From positions 5,193,087-5,257,086 of the forward strand of contig JALPQD010000089.1 of the NCBI GenBank assembly GCA_023101885.1: a stretch of DNA of 64,000 nucleotides, in the 5' to 3' direction. This document shows positions 36,359 to 47,096 of this stretch, piece after piece; positions within the stretch are counted from its first letter, which is position 1; each line of letters starts with the position of its first letter. A model generated the notes under the pieces. The model had not been told where the DNA came from. It searched no databases and saw nothing but the letters and a program-made list of their open reading frames with translations. Origin of the DNA: Typhlomys cinereus. Lineage: Eukaryota; Chordata; Mammalia; Rodentia; Platacanthomyidae. Made by a program: the position numbers and the translations under genes.

Positions 36359-36597
36359 GAGCTGGTAGGACAGTTCAGTGACCAAGACACCTCCTCTCAA
36401 ACTTGAGTTCAAGAATCCTAAAAGCACATTTGGTGGAAGAAGTGGAAAACTGATTTGTTCTCTGACTTCTATCATGGCATACAGGCTTTCTCTCTCTCTC
36501 TCTCCTCTCTTTCCCCCTGTGTGTATATATACATGTGTGTATGCCTCTCTTTCCTCTTCTTCTCAAACAAACAAGCAAATAAATAAAAAACTTTTAA
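36359..36597 (+). mobile_element. B3-like SINE
   Basis: GAGAGCTGGTAGGACAGTTCAG at the head and AACTTGAGTTCAAGAATCC at the B-box. The body is followed by TTCTCTGACTTCTATCATGG and a CT/GT-rich end, then AAATAAATAAAAAACTTTT. Confidence 0.68.
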
Positions 36598-36811
36598 AAA
36601 CTATTGCAAAATCAAATAAAAAGAATGTTGTGTTTGCAGGAGATAAAGATGTTCAACCTGTTTGAAAATTATGCAGTAGGTATACGTATCAAAATAACGC
36701 TGTGGCAATTAATACTGATATTGTATATCAATATATCAACAAAGGTTTTCAATGTTTATCCTCTGAGTGGATAGGTCTTTGGATCAAACAGGGGATCTAG
36801 GGAAAATCTCT

Positions 36812-36857
36812 GTTTTTTTTTTTAAAAAATTATTGTTTATTCAATTTTGCGTGTGTG

Positions 36858-36916
<59 letters not shown>

Positions 36917-37163
36917 GTGTGCACCCGTGTGTGTGTGTGTGTGTGTGTGTGTCTGTAGAACCACGGGCAAATTCGGGAACTACCATGGACCACTTCCACC
37001 TTGTTTACTCTGCCCCAGGATTCACAGGCTCTGCCCTACCAGGACCAGAAACCCAGGCCACCCCGGCTTCTGCCCTGTGTCTATACGTGGGGTCTAGGAT
37101 CCAAACTCAGGACCTTCCACCTGCAAGGCAGAAGCTTAACCCCTGAGCCACCTCTCCAGCCCT
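36812..37163 (-). mobile_element. Young B2-like SINE, copy F (long subfamily) with a long GT array
   Basis: Flanked by a short duplication, GAAAATCTCT, at 36802-36811 and 37164-37173. The CA/GT segment has grown to a 44-base uninterrupted GT run (36865-36908) and a second 26-base run (36927-36952). It carries TTGTTTACT and AGAAACCCAGG, grouping it with B and E. Confidence 0.9.
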
Positions 37164-37329
37164 GAAAATCTCTATGTTAAAGAAAGCCACATCTTTCAGT
37201 GGACAGGGAAAGGAACTGTTCTATTTTAGTTAGGTCAGGATCTACAAGTGTGGACCCCATTAGCCAAGCCAATTCTCTTTCTTTAAGACCACTTGCTATT
37301 GAACTATGAGCAAGACAGAAGCATAGATT

Positions 37330-37728
37330 CCTGAGTGTAGCAGTTCGCCTGCATGATTGCTGATAAATCACCATCAAATGGTTTAAAGGAACAAGGGGTT
37401 TATTTTTTCTCTTACAATTTTCTGGTTACAAGTTCTCAGTCCATCTTGACAGTAGAGCTCACACCAACACCAGAGCCGAGGGAACTGGCCACACCATAAC
37501 CACATAATGGCTAAGAGAAGGACAATCCTTACTTGTCAGACCAGCATGTCTAGCCAAGTGTACACAAGGATGCCAACTTCTTCAACCAACTCTCAGTGTT
37601 TTATACATCTGTTCAGGGCCTAGGCCTTCCCTGTCAGCTAGACTTAACCCAACCACTAATTCTCCACAAATGTGCCCAGAGCTCAAACCCTTAACTGTCA
37701 AGTTGACACCTGTGCCTAACTATGACAG
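37330..37728 (-). mobile_element. LTR-like rodent repeat of the TGTCAACTTGA type
   Basis: Ends on the plus strand with GTGCCCAGAGCTCAAACCC and CTGTCAAGTTGACACCTGTG, the reverse of the start of this repeat type. The other end reads AGGAACAAGGGGTTTATTTTTTC. Related copies are at 17065-17505 (+) and 49500-50150 (-). Confidence 0.62.
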
Positions 37729-38689
37729 CGAGCTACTTTGAATGAAACAAATGATGTGAGTTTATTTTTTAAGGAGAGGTGGGAACATAAGAGCATGCAT
37801 GAAATGTAATTTGAAAAGGATTTTTATGGTATATAATTAACGACTCCTTTCAAGAGTCTAGAAGAATCTATGCCTTCCCAGTTTAAGCCATTCACCTCCT
37901 CCCAAGGCTGACATGTTTAATGAACATAAAGTAACCTTTTCTCTCAATCTCTTAAGTCTTTTCCTTTAGCCTTCAGAGAAACCTTTGCTCAAGGAATTGC
38001 ACTTTTCTGATTCAATGGATTGATAGACCAGAGAGAAGAGAAGGGATGCTTTCAAAATAAAGTCTTTTCTTCTCCCTTTCAAAAGCACAAGGGTCCCAAC
38101 TTGCAAAATTAAATAGCCGAGAACATTTGATGCCTCACTGTGAAATGTCAGATTTCACATAAACCGTTTGTAAAGTCAGTCTGGGATTTAGCCCTAGACA
38201 AATTCACTCAATATCTAAGGTTTCTTTACTTTCTTCTTTGCAGACATACAGTTTCTAATCACCATGTAATTCTACATAATTTCATCAATGTTGTGAGATG
38301 CATATCTTATGCTTGGATAGGAGTGGATGCCTTAAGCAGCTAGCTACTACCGAGTCAGTACATCTACTTTTGAGCAAGGTTGTCTTTACAGACTGGCATA
38401 GATGGACTGATGTAGTGTTCTGGTGCTGAAGATTCTGGTGCTCTTAAACTTCTTTGTGCTGAGAATATTTTCATTGTTCTCATTACATACATAATTCGAT
38501 TACTTTGCTATTGGTATTTTCCAAATCCTAGAATTCGCTATTTACACCTACAAGACACAGGACAGGCAATTAATAGGAAGCCTTTCTCTCCATCACTGTG
38601 AATCTTTCTGTAGTTTCCTTCAGACTTTCATGCTACCATAAACAAACATTCTTTGTTCAGAATATTTCTCACTAGCAGTACTTAGCTGG
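37729..38689. other. Unique noncoding sequence
   Basis: Nothing recognised. Confidence 0.5.
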
Positions 38690-38694
38690 TAATC

Positions 38695-38850
38695 ATAGTT
38701 GCTAGGTAGCACGTGATAGCATTCTTTACCATTCTTCTTCCAACAGCCCCAACATGTAAGTGCTATTTTCTCCATGATAGGAAGTGGAAGCTAAGCAGAG
38801 CAGTAACTCAAACAGCTTTTCAAAGCGGAGGGGAGACTGTAACTTGGATC
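38695..38850 (-). mobile_element. Possible MIR relic
   Basis: CAGCCCCAACATGTAAGTGC, TATTTTCTCCATGATAGG, AGTGGAAGCTAAGCAGAGCAG and TAACTCAAAC follow the reversed MIR order (ACAACCCTATGAGGTAGG, CCCCATTTTACAGATGAGG, AAACTGAGGC, GTAACTTGCCC). Confidence 0.55.
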
Positions 38851-39933
38851 AGCAACATGGGAAGGTCTTAGTTTTCATTCTTGTTTTTCCTACATTGCAG
38901 TTAGCATATTTTGATCGGTTATTTCTCCTTTATCAGGGAAATGCTCAACTTCTTGACGGGCCTTCACATTTTGCTAATTCTGAGGCTTGTGGATGTTGAG
39001 TTTAGGCTCCACCAAAGCATAAGTCTGGTCAATTAATTATACTTTGCAGCCAACAATACTTCTGTGCAGTCATATGCCCAAGGTGTTTGGAATCATCATT
39101 TCTTTCCATCTATAATGAACAGGGAGTGTGTGGTGGCACTTTTTCCAAGGAGTGAATTAACAAATGAATAATGTACCTTGCTATGCCTGTGGCTTGAGAA
39201 GGCAGACATTTGAATCAGGACGGGATTCTCTAATTGATTTCTATCAATTTGGACAAGACTGCATGGGTTCAAAGTGGTATGTACCACACAGGCTTGTGTG
39301 TTTGAACATTCAGTCCTCAGCTGCTGGCAATGTTTTGGAAGATAAGGGAAGCTTCAGGATGTGGGACCACGATGGAGGGATGGGACAGCTAAGGAGGGCC
39401 TCATGAGAACCCATGTTCTCTCTACTTCCAGATGGGTCACTGTGATGAAACATGTCCTTTCACTCTTCCTTACCAAGCTGACTCCAACTGCCACTATGCC
39501 CCACTTGCAATTCCCACCACAGAGCATCTTTTACCTTAATGTTTTTCTGCCAAGGATTCAGTTGTAACCAATAAAAGACACTTGATAAGGAAACCACAAT
39601 CAAACAAATCCATGTTGTTTTCCTAAACAGATGAGTTTAGAAGATTGGTTAAAACTAAATGTAAAATTATGACATAAATGCAATGTAAATATTTCACATT
39701 ATATCTGGAATTATAGTTTTTAAACCTTGAAAAATGACTTCGTATCTCCACCTGAGATTAAACTTCCCAGTCTATTTTATGCTTTCTCAAATCTAGCAAG
39801 AAGTTCAATTATTTTAGAACTATTATCATGTCCTCTTTAAGATATGTATTTTATTTTGAAAGCAATACAAACATAAAAGTGGTAATTAAAAAAGGAAAAT
39901 TTTGACATTTAATATTTAAATTCACTTGTTATG
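38851..39933. other. Unique noncoding sequence
   Basis: Nothing recognised. Confidence 0.5.
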
Positions 39934-39950
39934 AACATCCATGTTTTTCT

Positions 39951-40672
39951 TTTTTTAATTTTATTTTTTATTTCTTCATTCATACAAAGTTGATAAGTAC
40001 CCCATTCTTCTCCACCCCTTCCTGGATTCTCTTGCTCCCTCCCTATCTTTTCCCTTTCCTTTCCTCCCTCTCTCCCTTTCTCCCAGTGCCCCGTTTCCCC
40101 CCCATTTCTGGAGCATCCTTTAGTGTGCATGTCAAACTTCCCTCTGGGTCCTCCTCTCTGATGAGGTATAAGGACTCAGTGGCATTGCCTAGAGCTCTTT
40201 TGTGTGTGTGTGTTCCCTTTTAGTATAGGAACACTACTGAGGCAGTTAATCCCTTGCCTCTAAGGATCCTAGTGCCTGTGATCCATGCTAGATTTTGGCG
40301 GTTCAATGATATGTTTGTCATTGCGAAGGTCATGCAAAGTCCTATTATGATTACTTCGGCCCTAACTTGTATGGAGTATCTTGCATATCATTACTCCTTC
40401 CCATCTTTAGGCTCTTACAATCTTACCGCCCTCTCTTCTGCAAGTTTCCCTGAGCTTCAGGATGGGGAGAGATTAGGCTGGCCTGGTTCCAGGTGGTTGA
40501 TGTAGAGGCTCTGATTTTCCGAATTATGGTTTGTTGATTTTTTTTCAGTTTTGCTGCTCCTGCAATGCCCTTGGCTCCATCCTGAGGGTATTGGATGTCA
40601 CCCCCTGGCCAGAGATAAAAACCTGCTAAATTAGAGTCTTATTATAAGAGTAGATTCAAAAGTAGATGGAAC
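39951..40672 (-). mobile_element. 5'-truncated L1 insertion (3' UTR only) with target-site duplication
   Basis: A perfect 17-bp direct repeat, AACATCCATGTTTTTCT, flanks it at 39934-39950 and 40673-40689. On the plus strand it begins with a T-rich run (reversed poly-A), then a pyrimidine-rich tract (39998-40110; reversed L1 polypurine tract) and 3' UTR text including GGCTCTTACAATCTTACCGCC and TCCCTGAGCTTCAGGATGG, as in rodent L1. There is no ORF2 part. The intact duplication shows that it is a single insertion event. Confidence 0.88.
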
Positions 40673-40689
40673 AACATCCATGTTTTTCT

Positions 40690-41000
40690 ATTCCACTCTG
40701 CCTCCTCCTATTTAAATAAAATGGTGTTTACAGCACATTACATTGCTTTTAAGACACACTTATTTTTGAAATAATTTTTTTAAAAATTGTTACTTTACAA
40801 GAAAGTGTTGTGTTAGCTTAATTCTTTTATGCTTTATTGAAGTCCAAAGTGTTTTATTGAATGAACAGTAACAGCAGCTGAAAGAGTGGTCAAAATACAT
40901 GCAGACATGTGCTCAGGGGAGATAGATGCTGAGGAACAAGAAGACAGAAATCTATCAGTTTATCTGTAATCAATGAACTATTCACTATCACCTACCAATC
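40690..41000. other. Unique noncoding sequence
   Basis: Nothing recognised. Confidence 0.5.
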
Positions 41001-41018
41001 ATATCTATCTATCAATCA

Positions 41019-41061
<43 letters not shown>
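41001..41061. repeat. (TATC)n array
   Basis: TATCTATCTATC units, uninterrupted from about 41022 to 41060, with CAATCAATC variants upstream. Confidence 0.95.
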
Positions 41062-41099
41062 ATCTTTCTGTCTAGGCATGTTAACTGAATGATAGAGGA

Positions 41100-41290
41100 T
41101 CAATGGTAGATGCTAGATGATAGACAACCATAGACAGATAGATACATAAATAAATAGGGAAATAGATAGTTGATAGATAGATTGATGGCAGATAATAGAT
41201 GATAGAGTATAGATGAGAGAAAGAAAGATGATAGATGTATATATAGATAAGTTGGTAGGTGATAAATGATAGATTCTAGATAGACTAATA
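41100..41290. repeat. Imperfect GATA-type array, inverted relative to the upstream TATC array
   Basis: TAGATAGAT, GATAGATGG and TGATAGA units, many with 1-2 base changes. It is the reverse complement type of the array at 41001-41061, 40 bp away. Confidence 0.88.
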
Positions 41291-41559
41291 GATTCCTGTC
41301 TACCTGTTTCTCAGTATCATCACTGAGCACATGTCTACATGCATTTTGATGTTTCTACTTCCTTTTACATGTTTCTGCTAGACATTGTTTAATTTCCATC
41401 AAAGACAGACGGAAGCCAATTTTCTGTTATTTTTCTATAAAGGGTTGGAAAGCTTTTCTTATTCATTGAATTACTTTGCCTATGGTGGTTTTTGTAATGT
41501 GAATGTGTAGTTGAACTGATCATAGTTCTACCAACCTTAGTTTTTCATCATCTTTAAGA

Positions 41560-41910
41560 TGTCTTTACTGCCTGCATATTAATTTAAAGAACTCTAAAGA
41601 TTTTTATTCATACTTTTATGGTTTCATTTTGAAGACTATATTTATGCTTGATCCCTTTGGAATTTGGCCTATTACAGTATTAAGATCTGAATCTAATCAA
41701 TTACCTCTCGAAAAGTTATCAAGAGATTACTGAAACTTTTCATTAAATTGTTCATCTTTTTATTACATACTTGTAATGCCATTTTTATCTTGGACTAGAC
41801 TTCATAATAGGGTTGATTTTAGACTTTCTGACCTAAGACATTGATGTGCATTTTTTAAACTAGCTTGCTATTTCAGACATCAGAAATCTAGAATCTGATT
41901 CATATTTGGA
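41560..41910 (-). mobile_element. L1 ORF2 relic
   Basis: The plus strand reads CATACTTTTATGGTTTCATTTTG, GCTTGATCCCTTTGGAATTTGG and, further on, TCTTGGACTAGACTTCATAA, in the order of a reversed L1 ORF2 (TTTTATGGTTTCATATTTAAG, TTAATCCATTTTGAGTTAA...). Very diverged. Confidence 0.5.
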
Positions 41911-42029
41911 ACCTTAAAAATTTTCCATTTTTTCCATTAGCTTTTCATTAATTACTTTTAGTTTTCAAATGTATGATTGATTGAGTACAAATGTGTCCAT
42001 GGTTGTATATTTTAGAAGAGATTAATTCA

Positions 42030-42083
42030 GTAACTCTTGTATTTTAGGCAAGCTCTCAACTACTGAGCTATATGTTCACCCTA
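42030..42083 (-). mobile_element. ID-like SINE head fragment
   Basis: TTAGGCAAGCTCTCAACTACTGAGCTATATG followed by TTCACCCT is the reverse complement of an ID head (CTAGGCAAGCGCTCTACCACTGAGC...CCCAACCC). Confidence 0.6.
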
Positions 42084-43069
42084 AAGTGCACAATCATAAG
42101 TATTATTAGTTTCCTCAAAATTGCATAGTGATGATAATGATTCATCTTATGCCTTTCTTTTCATTTTGTTGTTGAACTTGAATATAAAATTGATAAGGTT
42201 CATGTCAATTAATGTGTATTTTTATATTATTTCAACTTTATATCACTGGTATTTAAGCAGATTTAGAGCAGTCATGCTGGGACTGTGTCTGAAGGTCTTT
42301 GAATGTCATCCCCCACCGCTGGGAGGAACTGACTTTCATCCTCCAGGAGATAAGGTGGCCAACTTCCTCCAACACTTTGCTTATGAAAAGATTTGGATGT
42401 TGCTGGATCATTCAGTGATCACAAAACTCTGTGAAGGAAGGATGAGGAAATTATGACTCATAGCTAATAAAGTGCCTTGCTTTGAATTCAGGTTTCAGAT
42501 ATTCCAACATAATAAAGTGTCTCAAGCCCTTGTATTTCAAGAACAACTCTCTCACTCTAGGTATTCATAAATGGCAGGCTATGAACATGAAGGGAGTATC
42601 AGTGTCTAATTCTCTGTAGCTGAAATTCATGCATTTCTTTGATTTATGAATGTATTTCAAATCCACTAGTTGTCTTCCTCTGATTTTACTGTCAACAGAA
42701 ATAAAAATGTATTTGTAACATATAAAATTGTTGCCCATCATCTCCTGAAATGTGTGTTCACCAATACTTTGAAATTTCATTAGCTGCTATACCCGTTAGT
42801 ACTTCACCGCAGCACTAACTAATAATTTTATTTTAGTATAAGTTCTCCACTCAACTGTGCATGTATCTCATGCATTTAAAGTATTGTTTAAAAAGACAAT
42901 ATCTGTGTGTGTTACAAAATAGTGAAAGAGGTCAACAGTTGACAGATAAATGGCTTAAAAAATACCAGACAAATTCTAAACACCTGACAAACCATTCTGT
43001 GGATCATAGGTACCAATTTTCCAGGTGTGTATTTTAAGCCTAGAATTTCACAAGGGACATATTCTTGTG
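42084..43069. other. Unique noncoding sequence
   Basis: The 111-codon frame at 42121-42456 has no motif and no support as a gene. Nothing else recognised. Confidence 0.5.
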
Positions 43070-43560
43070 AGTGGAGATGTTTCCTACACCTCCTCACCTG
43101 ACAGGAGCTGGCGCTGAATTTACTGGGTTTTTAGCTGGTGCGGTGGCCAGCTGCAGTTTAATTGCTCAAAAAAGGAACAATTTTCTCTCAGAAATCCTTC
43201 TCTTGCTGATGGAAGCCTGCCAGGTGGTCACCAGACTTCCACTTTGGCAGGTCTTTTCAACCATATTCAAGCGCAGTGCTTTTTCAAAGGGATCCTGTGA
43301 CAGCATCATGTAAAATTTAGGAAATGCCTTTGGTCGATTGAGGTAGGCGTGAAATAAATAGCTCTGGCTCCAGAGGCAAGCTGCAGACAGAGCTCTCCCT
43401 GGCTTATCAGTGCTTGCACAGCCCCTCTTCAGAATGGATTGTGCTAAATCTAATCTGAAGTCTCCCTCTGGGGAGATGGGCAAGAACAGTGGAAATGATC
43501 AGAAAGTGGAGCCATGGGGGAGGCACAGTCCATCTGCCTTCAGAGGAGCAATATTCCCTT
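43070..43560. promoter_or_regulatory. Candidate conserved noncoding element
   Basis: Unique, higher-GC sequence with an E-box run (GGCCAGCTGCAG near 43147), TTTAATTGCTC, AACAATTTTC (SOX-like) and AGGTGGTCACC. It has no repeat signature. Short frames occur on both strands, but none has a recognised domain. A regulatory role is inferred from composition only. Confidence 0.22.
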
Positions 43561-44008
43561 CTCTGTCTTGCTGGTTTGTTTTACACTTCCAGCATTAGGA
43601 GTGTGATTCCTGATGTCCTGAGAAGTGGAACCATGTTTCAAGATTCTGTAAACCTCAGGATCTGAAAAGACAAGAATATGGACAGATAGGAAATGCTTAT
43701 TGATCATCATTATGATACAGGGAACGACGGAGGAGGAAAGCAAAGCGCAACGGTCACTTCCATCACTGAATTCTAACATTTCTATCACTAAATGCTTTTG
43801 ATTAGTAATGCCTCTTTGGTTATCAGAACTAATGGAATTAGTATTCTTTACTTTTTGCTTAAAGTACTTACACTGTGTATTTGATTTTCAAAGCTGCTTG
43901 TGATGTCTATCTTGAATGTGAAGAGATGAATCACACAAAGACTCAATAGCTTCACCTGAGTCACACGTCCCCTATGGAATGAACCCGTTCTTTCAGTTTA
44001 ATTTCTCC

Positions 44009-44012
<4 letters not shown>
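43561..44012. other. Unique noncoding sequence
   Basis: Nothing recognised. Confidence 0.5.
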
Positions 44013-44058
<46 letters not shown>

Positions 44059-44302
44059 ACAGGAGTGCACTTGAATATGCGCTACTGTGGAGGCACAAGA
44101 ATGGTATCAGGAATCTTATTGGATTGCTGTACTTCCTTGTTGCTTTGCTTTGGGATTTCCCAGGCTCCACCTTCCATGTCTGGAAATGCAAGTCACCACC
44201 CTTTCTGTCTGTCATTTTCATGTGGGATCTGGCACTCAGAACTCAGGTCCATCTGCTTGCGAGGCAAAGGCTTTAGCTCCTAAACCATGTCTCCAGACCC
44301 CA
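44013..44302 (-). mobile_element. Older SINE with a (GT)22 array
   Basis: Starts on the plus strand with 44 uninterrupted bases of GT (44013-44056). Then come GAATCTTATTGGATTGCTG, GGATTTCCCAGGCTCCACC, ATGTGGGATCTGGCACTCAG and a reversed tRNA-like head, TAAACCATGTCTCCAGACCCC. It shares the layout of the young family but is strongly diverged, so it belongs to an older relative. Confidence 0.75.
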
Positions 44303-45847
44303 GCTTAGTTTTTCTATCTCTTCACATTCTTCCTACTCATAGTATATCTTCATAGGCTAAATATGTGCTGGAGTTTCAGAAAAGAGAAAAAAATATTTGT
44401 GCTGAAGTATTTAGATACTTCTTCTTCCACCAGTTCATCAGGCGATGGCTCAGAGCTGCATCAATAGAAGCTGAAAACCAGGTTTAAAGAAAGAAAGCTG
44501 TATTCAATACATTTTTCAGCTTTAAACAACACATGGCAAAGCTTCCCATTTTAGCCAGAAAGCGATAATCTTTGCTTCTCATTTCTGCTCATAACTCCAG
44601 CAAATTAAATTGTTTTTATTTTTTTTCATAGCAATTTGGAGAAATATCAGGTCCATTGGGATCAACCAAAAAACAGATGTGAAGTATTCGCATCTTTCAT
44701 GAGCCCCTCAGGGTTGTGACATTTCCGATTCAGTGTTGCTCTGGGGTAAGGAAAGAGAATCTCTGCACGTGATCCTGAAGTTCCCAAAACAAGCATGGTG
44801 ATGAGATTGTTTAGGTGGGAAAAAGCTCCACTGTCTTGTTCAGAAATCTGCAAAGCTTGGATCTTTCCATGCAATTGATCACTTATGACAGTCAGATATT
44901 TCCCCGCTCAGGGACCAGCTGGCTTTTCAAAATACTGCAACATTAACTGACTTACTTACCCGTACCTACTCATATAAATGACACTGCGCTTTCAGAGAAC
45001 TTGGCGTGACAAATCCTATTTCAGCTCCTGCTCAGACATAGGTATTAATAAAATGTTGCTGAGGTATCCTGCTCATCTTTTCCGCTGGCCTGTTATAAAT
45101 TTCCTCGCTCATTCATTGAATGTATGATTTCAGTGTGAACCCTGCTTCTATGGCCTATTTATGGCCTATGAGTGAGTATCTGAACATTTTCAAAGGCAGA
45201 GGAAAGATTTCTTTTATCAATCTCATATTATAAGCCATGCGTCTTTCAACTTGTCATAACTTTGGGGCGTGTTTTGTTTATTCATTTGTTTTCAGTGGGT
45301 ATCAAACCCCACACATATCCTGACCTTGCACAGATTTCTTGGGACCTCTGGTCTTTTGGGAAAATCCATAATGTTCAGGAGTTTACTGAATGCTGGGGAG
45401 TTGGTGCCCAGTGTTTTCAACAAACATGGCCATGTATTTTCATGTCAAGATGGTGGCAGTGGAAATTGCATGTCTTCCATCTAGGAGAGCCAGTCTGGGA
45501 AAAGAAGTGTCCCTTGCCTCCTACAAATTGAGACTAATCTGGAGTTTTCTTCTTTGCTATATCACTGATCCATTTGACTTATGCCATTTATCCAAGAAAT
45601 AACCCAGTTGGAAGTTTAAGAGATTTTTATTTCGAGTCACAATGTTTTAACAGTTTACAATCTCATGATATCTACTTATCACTTACCTGTCCTGAGCAAT
45701 ATGAAAGATTGATAGTCTGGCTTTCACGGTGCTACAATTTAAAAAGTATTGGTTTTAGTTCTAGTTTATGAATAAAAGACTAATGAAACCATGTGACTTG
45801 TTCATTAACTTTTAACTGAAAACCTTGATGACTGTGACACTAATACT
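44303..45847. other. Unique noncoding sequence
   Basis: A weak reversed ID-like phrase (GTGGGTATCAAACCCCACAC) lies at about 45295. The rest is unique. Frames near 45262-45602 overlap one another in all three phases and are not supported. Confidence 0.45.
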
Positions 45848-45886
45848 AAAAAAAAAACAAAAAACAAAAAAGAAAAAAAACTTGAA

Positions 45887-46030
45887 GGGCTGGTGAAATG
45901 TCTCAACAAGCAAAGGTGCTTGACACTGAGCTTGATAAACTGAGTTCTATCCCTAAGACCCATAAGTTGTCCTCTGACCTCCAAACATGCATGCATACGC
46001 ACAAATAAGTGAAAAAAAATAAACAAATAT
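45887..46030 (+). mobile_element. B3-like SINE
   Basis: GGGCTGGTGAAATGTCTCAAC at the head, AACTGAGTTCTATCCCTAAG at the B-box, and GTTGTCCTCTGACCTCCAAAC with ATGCATGCATACGCAC, a close match to the B3 right half, then AAATAAGTGAAAAAAAATAAAC. An A-rich run (45849-45881) lies just upstream. Confidence 0.82.
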
Positions 46031-46974
46031 TGCCAATCCAAGTAAGGACTTGGTTGGATCTTGCCTTCTCTGGCCTGGAACCTTTCTGAATGCCTCTTAG
46101 GGGCTCCTCAACTCTGAGGAGTATACCTCTGAGCCCAGCCCATTTCTGATCTCCCAAGCTGAAACTCTTTACCAAAGCATGGCTGCATGTCTGAATATTT
46201 ACAATTTAATAAGTTATCTTTATACTTGCTCCAGAACTTGGGTCAGCCCAAAGATCAGGATAGGAAATGTTTTAGGATGTGATAGAAAAAAATATAAAAT
46301 AAAAAATGGCAAGCTCCAAATCTTTGTTGCAGAACATACTATCCATAAATACACTGAAGTATATTTTGTCTAAACCTTAATATGCGTGTCTATTTCATCC
46401 CATGAGAAGCTGTGCCACTTATAGCAAGGTCCCACAATACTAAAATTGTTCACACAGGCCTAACAACAGTAGGAAGATTAGATTAGACATGTAACTTCAG
46501 TGTCCTCTTCTTTTCTACCTTCTATAGTCTATATCCCGCAGAGCCTGTAGTAACATTCCTACAGTGTCCCATTCCTGATTTTTTTTAAGTGAAAGTCCTG
46601 ACCATGTCGTCTCTGGATTCCTGCAGATTCTCATCATTGTGATTTCTAGATCTACCCCATCCCTCTGCTTTTCATAGAAGTGGTTTCCAAACCCACTAGG
46701 CCAGTCTGCCACAAGGTCCCTACAATCCTGCTAGGAAGAGGACAGCTATTCTTGCATTTCTGGAGTAGACTAACTTAATGATTCATCCCTTTGACTAGTC
46801 AGGTGGGAGGGCAAGGGGGGAAGGGCAGGAGGTAAGTGCAAGCTGTAACTAAAATACCTTTACTGAATTTTAATCTGTCACAAAGCAAGTACAAAATAGT
46901 GTGTCCAAACATTAATGTGTATGTGTGTATATGTGTAGACATAGCCATATCTATCTCTGCATAAGATAGATAGA
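46031..46974. other. Unique noncoding sequence
   Basis: A G-rich patch at 46801-46835 may be an L1 polypurine scrap. Nothing else recognised. Confidence 0.45.
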
Positions 46975-47096
46975 TGATAAATAATAGATTACAGATAAAC
47001 AGATGATAGATAGTAGGTAGAGAGATAAATGATCAATAGATGACTAGCTAGATGACAGGAAGAGATAGATAAATAGACAGATAGACAGACAGAAGA
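46975..47096. repeat. Imperfect GATA-type tetranucleotide array
   Basis: GATAGATAGATGATAAATAATAG with further GATAGA and GACAGACAG units. Confidence 0.9.

Noticed and set aside
36767..37146. Cys/Val-rich frames suggesting a cysteine-rich protein
   Set aside because: Translation of GT repeats and a young SINE; the same pattern recurs at every copy of the family.
45120..45180. CArG/MEF2-like palindrome around CCTATTTATGG
   Set aside because: It does not fit either consensus exactly and stands alone; not enough for a regulatory call.
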